Assembly: GCA_036924085.1 (NCBI GenBank)
Contig: JAVGWX010000005.1
Location: forward strand, 38,347,983-38,411,982
Direction of reading: 5' to 3'
Length of the DNA stretch: 64,000 bases
Source of the DNA: Ariolimax columbianus
Taxonomy: Eukaryota; Mollusca; Gastropoda; Stylommatophora; Arionidae
In this document: piece by piece, positions 21,796-33,059 of the stretch
Numbering within the stretch: the first letter of the stretch is position 1
Layout: each line of letters starts with the position of its first letter
Notes under the pieces: generated by a model
What the model saw: the letters and a program-made list of their open reading frames with translations, nothing else
The model's database searches: none
Told to the model about the DNA's origin: nothing
Translations under genes and position numbers: made by a program

Positions 21796-22890
21796 AATAT
21801 ATAGAAAGCGAGGTAGATATATTTCTCTGATGATAGAGCGCAGCATGTACTATGAACGACAATAATGTTTTTAAAAATGTAATATAACGACCGTTTAATG
21901 GTAATACGGATAATTTACGGGAAATAATTCAGTCCAATTCAGTAATATTCACCGTGATCTGGAATGGTTTAATGCACATATCCGCACACCAGAGAGACCT
22001 TATTGGAAAGAAGACATAAATAGTTCAGATTACATTGATATTCGTTGCGAGTATTTGTCATTATTATCAGTTCTTGTTTAAGAGACGAGGTTATGTCATT
22101 CCCGTGAGAGGATACACGGTAAAGACATATTAGTTATTTTTGGCATAAACGTTCTGGTTAAAAAGAAAAGATATATAAAGTCAGAGATAATTGTTAGTTA
22201 TGTTGAATATAGGATGATGAGCTAACATCAGTTAGGCAACATCATCAGACAGTTTGTGTTGTGATAATATAATTTCATTTGGAGTATTGTGTGGAAGAAG
22301 CTGTGCTCGTCATCAACCTCACTCTCTTGTCCCGAGCTACCATAGACCAATGAAAAGACATACGTCAGGACGACTGGAGGTAACTCAAGATGCTGGCACT
22401 CAAATCTTCCTTGAGACCAAGAGTCACTTGAAACTAATGAGGATCAAGCATCTACCGTTCCGTTCATCGGTTTGAGAGGCGAGTGCCTTGCATATCAACA
22501 ACATTACTCCCCGTGAGAGCGATGTGTCTTAGAGATGCTGCTAACCCGGCAGGGCTGATAGCCTCTAAGACGATGTGCTAGTCCATTATTATTATTCTTT
22601 GCCCGTACATACATTTCCCAGCCACATCGAAACCAGAACAGTAAGCAAACAGGACGAAGGAAGTCCATTTCGTGAAGTTCAGCCGTGTGTACTGGACTGG
22701 GGAAATACGACACAGCGTAGCTGTAATACTACTAAAAAATTGCCGATGGCAATATCAGGATAGTCGATCAATTAGGTAGCGGAAAAGTATTTATTAGAAT
22801 GGTACGATTGAAAATAAAGGCTAGACTTCATCGGTCGACATTTAAATTACAATGATGTTTACATCGTATACAATAATTGTGTACTGTATT
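21796..22890. other. No gene recognised
   Basis: About 1.1 kb without a recognised element. Frames of 60-75 codons on both strands show no domain. Confidence 0.35.
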
Positions 22891-22929
22891 ATGTGGAATA
22901 CATTATCTTTACCTATATGTATATATCAA

Positions 22930-23565
22930 AGCAGCATATGCAAATAAATATATCCATCAATGCAACAATAATCGAACAAGTACATACGTTTACATATTTG
23001 GAGAAAACCATAACGGAAGATGCCCACAATGAGACAGACATTAAGACAAGGATTGCAATAGCAAATAAGCGCTTAAGAGAAAAACTCAAATTGTTAACAT
23101 AAACAAATATTACGATATAACCAAGGAAAAGTATAATCGTCAGTCATATGTGGCCAATTGCAGTGTATGGGGCTGAAACATGGACTTTAGCGAAGAAGGA
23201 TGAACGAAACTTGAAAGCGTTGGAAATGCGGTGCTACCATAAAATTCAAAGAGTGAGTTGGATGGAAATAATTTCAGTTGACAATGTACAAAATTATGAG
23301 GGTGCACAAAGAAAAAGTGTGCATGATTTAAAAACGTCGGTTGAATTGGATGGGTCACAAAATAAGACCTGAAAGTCTTCTACAGAACATACTAGAGGGC
23401 AAGATGCAAGGGATGAGAGGACCTGGGCGACCAAGATTCATCTTTACACGTAAATCACGCAGGGACATTAAAGTACGAACGTATACTGCAATGAAGATAA
23501 CTGTAGAACTCCTCATTGATCAACGAGATTATGATGATGATATCGTGTATATACGGAAAGTCATC
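22930..23565 (+). pseudogene. RTE-like polymerase C-terminal third, separate group
   Basis: The plus strand reads IIEQVHTFTYLEKTITED, then ETDIKTRIAIANKRLREK, a stop, IAVYGAETWTLAKKDERNLK, ALEMRCYHKIQRVSWMEII, and after a frameshift LNWMGHKIRPESLL and GKMQGMRGPGRPRF. These match the usual chain FTYLGS.IT.D...DI..RIA.A...F...LYG.ETWTL.K.....ALEMWCYR..L.ISW..R...GHI.R....G...G.RG.GRPR. It is better preserved than the ATG-tail relics but has stops near 23100 and 23370. Confidence 0.85.
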
Positions 23566-23569
23566 TAGA

Positions 23570-24190
23570 CTGGCATGGTTTCATAATTGAATTCACGAGT
23601 TCTCTATGCATTGTACCGGTATACCTACTGCTTTACATGTCAATACGATTGTGGGTCATCTATTTCTTTTGGACAAAATAGGTTCTTGCGATTTACTTTC
23701 ACATTTTCTTACGAAATATTATGTGATTTCCCCGCTTGCCTCTTTTCCTGTTTGTTCCAATCCAGATCATTACTTTTTAAACTGTTAGTTTTCCTCCTAA
23801 GAAAGTATACTACGCCCTTGGGTTTTCTCTCTCTGATCTCTAACTGCATATACTGTTTCCATTGCTCAAGCTCTGGTCATGTCTCGGAAATTATGGGCAA
23901 GTCATGATGAAGTTTTGGAGTTTTAGTGTAAAACTCTTAGTTACATAACTCTTGTGGGAGTTAATTTTCATGAGTGTTTACCAACACAATCTGCTGTTTT
24001 CATATTGAGATGAGAGTTGAAAATAACTCTTGCTTTCTTAATCCTGATGTAGGATCTTGGTTCTTTCCTCGGTCGTTATCAAGACTACGTACGGAATAGT
24101 TACATATATACACTTTTTTTGGTGTCTGACCATCGCAAATTTAAGTGATTGCCAACATTTTCTTCATCTTTACTGTTGGAATAACTTTTC
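23570..24190. other. No gene recognised
   Basis: A 106-codon plus frame at 23587-23907 is Phe/Ser/Cys-rich with no recognised domain. No repeat was noticed. Confidence 0.3.
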
Positions 24191-24194
24191 TTAA

Positions 24195-24432
24195 ACCTTG
24201 ATTTTCGGCCACGTGAAACGCCATGACTGACTGGAAAAAATGGTCATGGAGAGCATGGTATTTAGAAGGAAACGCTGGGGTCGACCAAGGCGAAGGTGGA
24301 TACAATTAATCAGGGATACTCTAAACATAAATATGGAGCAGGCGGAAAGATTGACTGCTGACCGAGTTTCATATCGGATGGATTTGATGAGAGCGACGTT
24401 CTACAAAGGACATGCGTCATGATAATGATGAT
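24195..24432 (+). pseudogene. RTE-like (ATG-tail group) 3' end, short and fairly intact
   Basis: The plus strand encodes FGHVKRHD, a stop, then 60 open codons with VFRRKRWGRPRRRWIQLIRD, LTADRVSYRMDLMRATFYKG and HAS before two stops. The 3' tail is TGATAATGATGATG. The GRPRRRW and ATFYKGHA motifs place it in the ATG-tail group, but the sequence is a distinct variant. The 5' truncation lies just before 24195. Confidence 0.8.
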
Positions 24433-24599
24433 GTTCGCACCAATTATTATCGGTTATTTTCTCTAATTGAAAGCCTTCTTGTATGTAACATGTATTTCAT
24501 ATTATAAGCTCTCTCACTCTCTTAATAATCATGTTTAATCGAAACCAGAGTAATTATATTTATTGTACTGATGTCTTTGAAAGAAATAGTTGGCGTGTT

Positions 24600-25000
24600 A
24601 TATGTGTTGGTAGACTAACTTGTGTGCAGACCTTCCAATATCTGACCTTGTGTGCAGACCTACTGCAATATTAGCTTGTTTGGAAAACTTTCAATATGTG
24701 AACATGTGTGCAGACCTCTCAACATCTGATGTTTTGGGCTGGCCTTCCAATATCTGATCGTGTGTGCAGACGTACTGCAATTTGAACCTTCCAAAATCTG
24801 AAATTGTGGACTGACCTTCCAATATCTGATCGTGTATGAAGACCTCTCAACATTTGAAGTTGTGAGTTGAACTCTCAACACATGAACGTGTGTACATACC
24901 TCACAACGTCTAACCTTGTGTAAAGACTTCATTATATCTGAACTTGTGGGATTATACCTCTAATACCTCACAACATATGAACTTGTGTGCAGACCTACCG
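24600..25000. repeat. 28-bp minisatellite, array 1
   Basis: Units like CTTGTGTGCAGACCTTCCAA followed by TATCTGAA, period about 28 bp, rather diverged. The same motif, in CTTTTGTGCAAACC form, makes up the array at 33060-34060. Confidence 0.85.
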
Positions 25001-25189
25001 CCATAATTGGCTAGCGAGGCGGAAAGAGACAGAGCATAACGATTTTAGATGGTATGATCAACTGAATGGACAGCGGAGTTGCTGGAGTTTTGAAAACTTA
25101 AAAGACAGATAGTTGTAAAAGCAATTTATCCTGAAGACCGCATGGCACGACACAAGACAGTGATACAACTATAGTATGCAATCACTTTG

Positions 25190-25650
25190 CGGAGCCCAGC
25201 TCCATGCTCCTAGACGAAGCACACCTACATCATATAGAGGAATACATCTACTTTGGCGGTCTCCTCAACATGGACAATAACTTTAAGCCTAAGATTGCAA
25301 GGCCCCCCTCATGCGAGCTGGGCTGCCTTCAACTCGGTCAAGACAGCAACAGATGCCATGACAAACATCAGACTACGAGTAGTTTTTTGATGCAGTAGTA
25401 CCTCTAGCGGATTTCTGTGAAAGTGAAACGTGTAACTCTAACATAGAGAACCAGCTAAGGACAACACATGCCTCGCTAGAGCGTTGTTGGACTTTCATGT
25501 AGGCCAACGCACCATCTGGGCATGTATAACAGTGATGTATGTAATGTCACGCATCAAGGATACCTTACAACATGTCAACAACTCTAAGCACTACTGGGCT
25601 GAACATGTAGCCAGTACCACTCCGTGGTATACTGGAAGACCCCCACCCCC
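25190..25650 (+). pseudogene. RT C-terminal relic, YIYFGGLLNM group, copy 1
   Basis: The plus strand reads HHIEEYIYFGGLLNMDNNFK, then frames for GWAAFNSVKTATDAMTNIRL, VTRIKDT-like and SKHYWAEHVAS. This is the region after the palm in endonuclease-RT elements, where (V/I)xxYxYLGxLLNMxNN precedes an aromatic-rich thumb and a (Y/R)WxEHVAR block. A second relic of the same group is at 47690-47830. Frameshifts and stops are frequent. Confidence 0.65.
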
Positions 25651-25659
25651 ACACCTCTG

Positions 25660-25810
25660 AACTAAACGTCTGTATACTGGTTTATAATATTTTTCAGTCT
25701 CTAATCAACCAGTCTTATTTACATTTCTTTACTTTAAAAGCTATGTGCATCCAATCTATTCTTAAATGTATTAATTGTCCTTGCCTCCAAGACTCTGACA
25801 CGAGTCGCTG
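25660..25810 (-). pseudogene. CR1/Jockey-like polymerase C-terminus, minus strand, copy 2
   Basis: The minus strand reads ATRVRVLEARTINTFKNRLD, then AHSF and a stop, the same ending as at 16220-16400. The shared 3' flank (AACGTCTGTATACT on the plus strand near 25664) supports one family. The upstream part up to 26125 is open in another minus frame but was not identified. Confidence 0.65.
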
Positions 25811-26012
25811 GAGCTGCACAACCACACTCGCGACACTGAAACGATCACGTTTAACAATCCACTGGACAACCGGTGACCGAGATAGAACCACTGGAACCAG
25901 AGTTGGGGTGAGCACAACACCAGTGGACGTAGTACTTCTTGATCCCAGACCACTAAGCAGAGAAATGCACCTACCGAATACCACTAACTTGCACACACAA
26001 ACTAAGACCTGA

Positions 26013-26034
26013 CCCCCCCCCCCCCCCCCCCCCC
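26013..26034. repeat. Homopolymer of 22 C
   Basis: A run of 22 C bases on the plus strand. It is likely to be length-variable and prone to sequencing error; it puts a Gly-rich patch in the overlapping minus frame. Confidence 0.95.
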
Positions 26035-26129
26035 ACTTGTACAAGTTCATGTCTATTAAGACTAAAGCGTAGGTTATCAAACTCAACACCATCACATTTA
26101 TCATCACTGATGTTCGCCTCAACAAATTT

Positions 26130-26485
26130 GAGAGTCACTGAACCTTCTTTTTAATGTTGTCTTCGTTTACATCTAATTTACAGGCAATGATGATGACGTC
26201 GAGATTCAATGTTCATCATGCACATGCAAATAACCTTCAAACGGTGTTCCCAGACGAGAAAACTAAGAAACTAAAAGTATTCACGCTGAGCATCATTCAT
26301 CATCTCGCTGATTGAGTTCAGGACGGGCTTTCAATGAGGGTCATCTCAGCCACGAGTGATTTAGAGACTTGATCTGCAAGTGTGAGCGTTGTGACCTTGT
26401 ATGTTTGACCGCCAGGGTGTGTATTGACTGATGGCGTCTTGTGTTTGTGCGTCCGCGTGGCTGTTAGATTCCAGCCGATTGTCTT
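26130..26485. other. No gene seen
   Basis: Unique-looking sequence. It begins with a hAT-terminus-like AATTTGAGAGTCACTG, but no partner end was found. Confidence 0.35.
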
Positions 26486-26489
26486 TCGC

Positions 26490-27120
26490 AGCGAGGGAGA
26501 GTGTGGCTATTTGAGAATCTGGGTGTTTGGGAAACAGGCAATCTGATACATCGGGTGTTTGCGAGATTATGTGTTTGGTTTGAAAGAGCGCGTGTTTGAA
26601 AATCCGGATGTTTGAGAAATGGGTGATTGATAGTATGGGCGATTGAGATATGGGTGATTGAGAGGCTGGATAATACTTTAAGAGATAAATGATTGATATA
26701 CAGGTAATTGACAGTCCGGATGTTTGAGAGATAGGTAATTGACAGTCCGGATGTTTGAAAGATCAGTGATTGAGAGTCTGGCTGTTTGAGAGATAGGTGA
26801 ATTGAATGGCTGGATGTTTGAAAAATCAGTGAATTGAGAGCCCGGGTGTTTAAGAGATCGGTGAATTGAGAATCGTGAGGTCTGAAACATCGGTGAAATG
26901 AGAGCTTGTTTGTTTAAAAGATATGTGAATTGTTAACCCGGGGTGTATGATAGATCTGTGAATTGTTAGCCCGGGTGTATGAGAGATCTGTGAATTGTTA
27001 GCCCGGGTGTATGTGAGATCGGTAAATTGTTAGCCCGGGTGTATGAGAGATCTGTGAATTGTTAGCCCGGGTGTATGTGATATCTGTGAATTGAATGTAT
27101 GGATGTTTGAGAGTTTCAAT
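26490..27120. repeat. Minisatellite, 27-32 bp units, homogenised at the right end
   Basis: Left units are diverged (GATTGAGAGTCTGGCTGTTT type). From about 26920 to 27085 the array becomes near-perfect 32-bp units with GTGAATTGTTAGCCCGGGTG. The gradient suggests recent expansion at one edge. Confidence 0.9.
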
Positions 27121-27407
27121 GGCTGTTTGGTTTGACTGACTAACTTCCCAGACGGGAAGACGCTCCTGTTCCTATATCATCATGCACCTTTATATCTAGC
27201 TGAATAAGAAACACCTACTTTTAAGTCATGTATGTGTATGTTGAAAGGATGAAATATGGCCACCCGACCTAACACAGGTTGTGGTTTCAAGTGTCTTTCA
27301 AAATTAACAACAACCGTTATGTCCATTAACATGTAATTGTGCAGACGTGATACTAACTTTTAGACGTCTGCATATTTGAATACAAGTTATAAATGACTGA
27401 GGAAGGC

Positions 27408-27660
27408 GGATACTACCGTCTGGTCAAACAAAACATAATGATCGGGCAATATTACGTTGAGTTAAAATATACTGGCCAAGGCCAACATCTAACTACCCTT
27501 AGCAATGAACTGTTATCAATACAGTCTGATTAACAAGGTGGAGAATCGACGTAATCACTGTAGTAGAGTCCGACACGTATATGAAGTCAAGAATAGCACA
27601 ACCGCATGGAGGACACCGGATCACCTTCATCTGCACTGTCAAGATATTAGGAAAGCTACT
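27408..27660 (+). repeat. Family R repeat, copy 3
   Basis: Shows ACTACCGTCTGGTCAAAC, one degraded internal unit, CTGATTAACAAGGTGGAGAA, AACCGCATGGAGGACACCGG and TTCATCTGCACTGTC in the same order as copies 2 and 4. The right part diverges after about 27660. A fragment resembling the family's 3' end (TTCATTGTGGGCATTCAATA) lies at about 29130-29150. This copy may therefore be split or longer. Confidence 0.65.
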
Positions 27661-28545
27661 CCAATGCGCTGTAACAGAGTTACAGAGGTACAACGAGCCA
27701 AAGCCAGGGAAGCCCTGAAAATACCGTTCGTGGTACCCAAACATAACTTGAGAACCCGGGCCGAGAGTTTCAGTTCATTGAACGAGACATGGTCCTCAAC
27801 TATCAAACATTGCAAGTTTGGGGCTGGCCGACCAATGTAGGTCGAATTCTCACGGTTTGAACTGGGAATTCCCGTCAACAAGCGATCAGTCAGTGTTTGG
27901 AAGACAATGCAGCCTTTCTTTGGGACGCGCGAGTTCAAATAAAGTTGGTGGGAAATGAACTGAAGAAAGCAAAGTCATTATCGAAAAGCGGGAAAAACTT
28001 AGCTTATAAACGGGAGTGAGACAGTATAGTGGACAGATCAGAAGCAGCAGGCAAGGGTGTTCTACCAGACAGTGTAGTGAGTAGCACTTAGTCTAGAACA
28101 AGTAGATAGTTAAAAGCTACAGAAACTTAGCCAGTGAGTGACAAAAGTAGAGTCAAAGAGTTAGAAGCCACTGAAGCAGACCAACACGGAAAGGCAACGA
28201 GAGACCACACACATGTACAAATCTGTCTGTGTGTGATGTTCTGTTCAAGTCGTCGTCGCTAACATCTTGCTCGAGTGACCTGACTTCATTCTCGTCAGAC
28301 GGAGACGAGTTGCTGCAGCACGAAGTCGTCGTCCTAAGACGACCGTTGTGATTTGTGGGTTTCCTCGTCCTGACAACCACAGTAACCCAACCACTGTCGT
28401 CTGTCATAGACACGAGCACAGCCGCAGACACGAGCACTGTCATAGACACGATCACAGCTGCAGACAGAGCACAGATGCAGTCACCGACTGCCTTACGAGA
28501 GACGAGACAAGAGGCCCAGTAAACATCCATTTTTAGTCAGCTGAG
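27660..28545. other. No gene recognised; G+C-richer stretch
   Basis: Two open frames overlap here (27505-27840 plus, 28153-28530 minus) with no recognised family. Near 28380-28470 is a short repeat around CATAGACACGAGCACAG and CACAGCTGCAGACAG. Confidence 0.3.
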
Positions 28546-28547
28546 AG

Positions 28548-28735
28548 GACAGATAGATGAGGACTGAGAAATTGTCGATAGGCATCCATTATATCAACGC
28601 ACAGAGATAGACAGTGAAAGAGGATTGAGAAATTGTAGATAATCCTCAATATTAACGCACAGAGATAGACAGTGAAAGAGGACTGAGAAATTGTAGATAA
28701 TCCTCAATATCAACGCACAGAGATAGACAGTGAAG
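28548..28735. repeat. 59-bp tandem repeat, three copies
   Basis: Three units containing GCACAGAGATAGACAGTGAA and TTGAGAAATTGTAGATAATC. The last two are nearly identical. Confidence 0.9.
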
Positions 28736-28739
28736 AGAA

Positions 28740-30710
28740 CAATTGCTAGATTCCGACCACGTGATGAGAATCCTGGGTAAAGTTTAGTACTAGAGTAAGA
28801 CCTGTGCTACATGCACGAACCTTTAGACGTAATCTTAGTTAGTTAGAGAAGTGATCATAACCAACCATTTGAGAGACATTAGAATTAATTAAATAATTGA
28901 TGAACAGTGTAATAGGATAGAATGAGTATAAGGATTGGATGGATGTGCATTTTGTGTTACTTGTGTGAAAAATATATGCTTTGTTTAATTTGTGTTAAAA
29001 GAATTTGTTGGTATTTAATTTAGAGAGGTAAGGAGTGATAGTGGTAATGAAGATTAGGATAGAACATTAACGTTAACCCTGCTACAGCTCCACTTAACGC
29101 CATAGTCATGGCGTACAAAAGGGTAATCATATTCATTGTGGGCATTCAATAATAAAAACATCATTGAATGATTATACCAAGTGCCATAACTAAAAATTCA
29201 GAATGTACAGTAAACTAATGTTGCTAATGAAATTCAAGGATATATCCAACACCATTACGATTAACGAACAATATCATCCGTAAAGTAAACTCCCGAATTA
29301 TTATTTTCACATTATTTCACATTGTTATGTTAACATGTTTTATCCCAAATCAAACTTAACTTCTGTCATATCGGCGTTTTGTAGTCGCAAAAGTCGATAC
29401 ACGAATTTAAAGCGGAGAACATACTGGCTGGATAAACTACGTGAGGAATATAGGTGGAAAAAACCAGGGAGAAAATCATAAGAGAAGTATGACAGCCTGG
29501 TTTTCCATTACATTTAAAGGATGGCAAACCTGAAAGAAACCCTGACAGGGAAGACCCAATAGTCATGTTTGACAACTGTCGTACGAGAGACAACTATGAC
29601 GCCAAACAACATATATCTTGAAGGTGGGCTGGGGACAGGGAGGTCCTAGGGAAGGCATCCCAATATAAATGCTTGTTGAAATCGGGTGCACTGGGCAACA
29701 GGTCTATCTAAACAGAGAAAAGTAAACCGCTTTATGATGACGTCATAATTTGAAAGATGGCAGTATGGTGCTCATCCTGCAGAGGACGGATAACAGAGGG
29801 AGTACCAAGCACCCTGATCGTGGTCATCAAACTATGTCGTGTGTAGTCAAGGAACATGCAGAAGAGGTAAGATATATTACCCCAAAATCAAAAACTTTCA
29901 AAATACAAGAGAAAACACATGTGGCCATCAACAGTGCAAACACCAGACACGTTGTATAGTAATGTCGACATCCTCTGGGCGATCGCTGTTTTCTTTGAAC
30001 ACATTGACGTCGACTTCTGAGAGCGTACGGAACAGAAGAAGTCGATTATCAAGAAGCCTCGATATGCATTTTAAATCGATAAACGTATTACCTGCGAAGT
30101 TCTTGGGATGGAACACTCAGCCTCTCTCTCATATGTTATTTAATGATGGATTGAAAGCATTGCAGAGTCATGTGACATACATTTTTGGACACAGTGACAT
30201 AGTGATTAATTATGTCACAGAGGTCAAACGATTTCAAATATCAAATATCGAAGACAAACGGCATAAATCACATTTAGAATGCTATGTCGAGCATGCCAAA
30301 TTAAATAAGAGATAATTATGGACTTGTAGCAAACACTGCTGTTAAGGATGAAGTGTCCGATGATTTATTGTGCTAGATTACTGTTTGCCTAATGTCCATC
30401 ATCCATGCCTTGTCTGCACTAACTGTGAGTCCATTCATTTACAGCTGGACGGAGTGTACTCGACTCGGTATTTCTACACTTCACGTGAGTATTTGAAATG
30501 CCCGTTCGCAAAGTTGAAACACACGGAATCTTTCTCTCACGGCTCCGTAAATTGAAGTAATGGGTAAGCCGGCTCTTCGGAATTCTAAGCACAACATTCA
30601 GCTTTCTACACGGGTGAATGTATCTAGCTCCTCCCACCGCCCACCTAAAGATAGGGGGCACAGTCATGGCCAACTTTATAGGGGGACATGACTCAGCAGT
30701 GGGCTCGAGG
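28740..30710. other. No gene recognised
   Basis: About 2 kb. A possible family R 3' end lies near 29060-29165. A 158-codon plus frame at 29839-30315 has no recognised domain. No other feature can be supported. Confidence 0.3.
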
Positions 30711-30714
30711 TTTT

Positions 30715-30880
30715 TTTTCAAGTGGGTCGTCTGGTAAAAATTCCCCCTGATCTCTGAGTAGCAAAATCGGACTCCTGAGTTATGTAAAGAGCACCGTAGA
30801 CATTTCTTGGCGGTAAGAAATCGAAAAGAGTAGGTTTAACGCCACTCGCCGGACAAAATTCAAAATTCTACTTAAAAGTG
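30715..30880 (+). mobile_element. SINE-B fragment, plus strand
   Basis: Matches the SINE-B body: CTGATCTCTGAGTAGCAAAA, TCGGACTCCTGAG, GAAATCGAAAAGAGTAGG and TTTAACGCCACTCG, compared with the corresponding stretch at 32580-32690. The tRNA head and tail are absent. Confidence 0.6.
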
Positions 30881-31595
30881 AACCCAAGTTATTTGTACCT
30901 TCCCCCTAATGCGGTTTGTTAACGGAAGCATATGGATGGCGCCTAACTGGCTGCGGGTCTACTAATCTCTAGTGTGTTTGAGTCCAGTAGAAAGACTCGT
31001 ACAATCGGTTCAACCACCCTCCAAGAAACTGGTTATACACATCTTCCCCAGAGTCTTCTAAACCAGCATAAAGACGTCAAGCTAAGTTAAGATGCATTAT
31101 GGTTAAATTATGCACTATTATATAAAGCAAAATGAGCTAATCGCTGATCGCGCATAGTTATATTAAGTTCGCTTATGCATCTGCAGCCACTTGCAATTAT
31201 CAATTACATCCTATTGTCACTATTATTTTCATATCAGAGCTGGAGGCAGCTATCTGCTTTAAGCCATTATGTGTGAATGCGACTTCTTATGCGCCACCAG
31301 TCGATCGAGAGAAGACTTTTGTCGCTGAGGAACCCCTTGTGAAGGATTTTGATGGCCGTGGGTATTTGGGCCAGCATTATGACATGATCGAACGAAGAAA
31401 CTCGGCAGTGGTCCAATACTTTCGAAAGTGGGGGGAGGACTGTTTTATCAGTGGCCTCTAAGATATGGATAGTCATGCCATTGGATGCGAATGATACGCT
31501 GATGTCTGCACATGAATCAGGCATCCAGTCTTGATACGTCACGTTTGAGTTATTGTCCAGGTTTCGCTCATGAAAACTGATTACTAAGAACTATG
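30880..31595. other. No gene recognised
   Basis: A 91-codon minus frame (31267-31542) is the longest open stretch. It has no motif I recognise and no neighbours that suggest a function. Confidence 0.3.
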
Positions 31596-31599
31596 TTAT

Positions 31600-32345
31600 T
31601 TGTCCATCACGTTTGATAAAAACCATTCTCTTTGTTCAGCCGTGTGGACAATATTTCCATTTTGCACTATCCGCTGAAATGTGTGACTTGCTATGTGATT
31701 GAGATTCAAGTGAAAGATTTGCGCAATATGTCAACCTCACTCTCTCGTTTTAAGTGGGGGAATAAAATCAGGAGATGGACTCGAAAAAAGCCTCTCAGAT
31801 TGCACCCTTACGGAAATGGATAAAGTACACTGGAGATCCTTTGCAGCCGACCTTCGATGCGGAGATGGCACTTGAACTGAACTGAACTCGTTGTGGGCTT
31901 CATGTGACCAGTGGCAAGACATTATAAAGACGACTGGAGATAGCACCGGATGCCCATTTTTCCTCAGGGCTTATTCCCGAAGCTTTTCCCGTAAACATGT
32001 ATCCCACAAGGCAACATGGGTGTGACATATCATAGCTTGGGAAAATAACATGGACAGGACCAAATCTCCACGTTCATAACGAATGGCACAGTAATAATGT
32101 TTCAGATATTCACAAAGTGTTGTCGGAAGGTGAGACTCGAAAGCCACCCACATAGTGATAAATGGGCTATGATTAATCCGGTTTGCATGTAACCACAGAA
32201 GATAGCGGAGGTAGACCAGCCAATTTGTGATGAAATGCGCGAACCCCAGATACAAGTCGCTACAATTTCACCAATGGCACCGACTATTGAAGAACCAGTT
32301 TGCTCCTTGCTGGTCAACCGATAATACAAAGTAGGAGAACCAAGA
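31600..32345. repeat. Repeat F, copy 1, interrupted by an RTE-like tail
   Basis: Matches 55325-56160 in order. The shared landmarks are GAAATGTGTGACTTGCTATG, TATCCCACAAGGCAAC, CCACATAGTGATAA, ATTAATCCGG and AATTTGTGATGA. The two copies differ by insertions: an RTE-like 3' tail here (31745-31890) and a SINE-A there. A 94-codon minus frame lies in this copy (31971-32255), and part of it is recognisable in the other, but stops occur there. Class unknown. Confidence 0.55.
31745..31890 (+). pseudogene. RTE-like 3' end, DRVHWRSFVADL group, copy 1
   Basis: A short plus-strand frame reads TLTEMDKVHWRSFAADLRCG, followed by repeated GAACTGAACTGAAC. The ending (D-V-W-SFVADLRC) and the AACTG repeat tail match 58430-58500. 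It is the extreme C-terminus and tail only. Confidence 0.6.
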
Positions 32346-32489
32346 GTGTCAAACATTCTACCTACTTTATGTATAAACTGGAGAAAGGAAACTAAAATGG
32401 AGAAAATGTATAACTACAGCCTAAGGTCTACATGCCCTAATATACTTACAAAGCCGCTTTTCTCTCACTTTTTTCTTACATTTTTTCCT

Positions 32490-32880
32490 TAAAAGGTAAG
32501 ACGACGACCTCGGGTGCTGTAGATCGCGGTTCAAATCACGACAGAAACCGGGATATTTTTTCACGTGGGATTTCTAGTATTTTCTCAGATCTATGTGTAG
32601 TAGAAATCGGACACCCGTGTGCAGTGTTGCTCCCGTTAACAATCCATCGGCAGTTGGAAATCGAAAAGAGAAGGTTAACGGCCGCTGCCCTGGCAAAATT
32701 GTAAACTGTGCTAAAAATATATCCAATTTATTACGGGATACTAGCCGCTGCTACGGGGTTTATGCATTGTGCTGAGATTCTCCAAACATATGGAGAACAA
32801 ACGAAGCACTTATAGGTTAAAACATGTGCAATGCCGTTAATTCTTCGACACTGCAAAACTTAACTAAACTAAACCAAACT
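32490..32880 (+). mobile_element. SINE-B, plus-strand copy
   Basis: Aligns with the minus-strand copy at 2441-2834 through head, body and tail. Landmarks are CCTCGGGTGCTG, box B GGTTCAAATC (32528-32537), TAGTAGAAATCGGAC, ATTGTGCTGAGATTCTCCAA and the tail ACTTAACTAAACTAAACC. The first few bases of the head differ, and no confident TSD was found, so the 5' end may be lost. Confidence 0.75.
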
Positions 32881-33059
32881 ATGAACAAAAGTCTTAACTT
32901 TAACGCCACCGATTCATGTTCTGGATCGTCTTCTTAAGTACCAAGCATGCTGCACATTATGTCGTGTCTGCTCATTCCGTATTCGCTACCAAATACTAAT
33001 TTCCCTGTTGAATTGCATCCCGTGTACTCTGTGTATTATTAAACAATTAATTTAAATAC

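Noticed and set aside
25715..26125. A 136-codon Gly-containing minus-strand gene
   Set aside because: It crosses a 22-C homopolymer and overlaps the CR1-like C-terminus in another frame.
26128..26143. Second hAT terminus (AATTTGAGAGTCACTG)
   Set aside because: It resembles the right end at 15885, but no partner end, TSD or transposase was found nearby.
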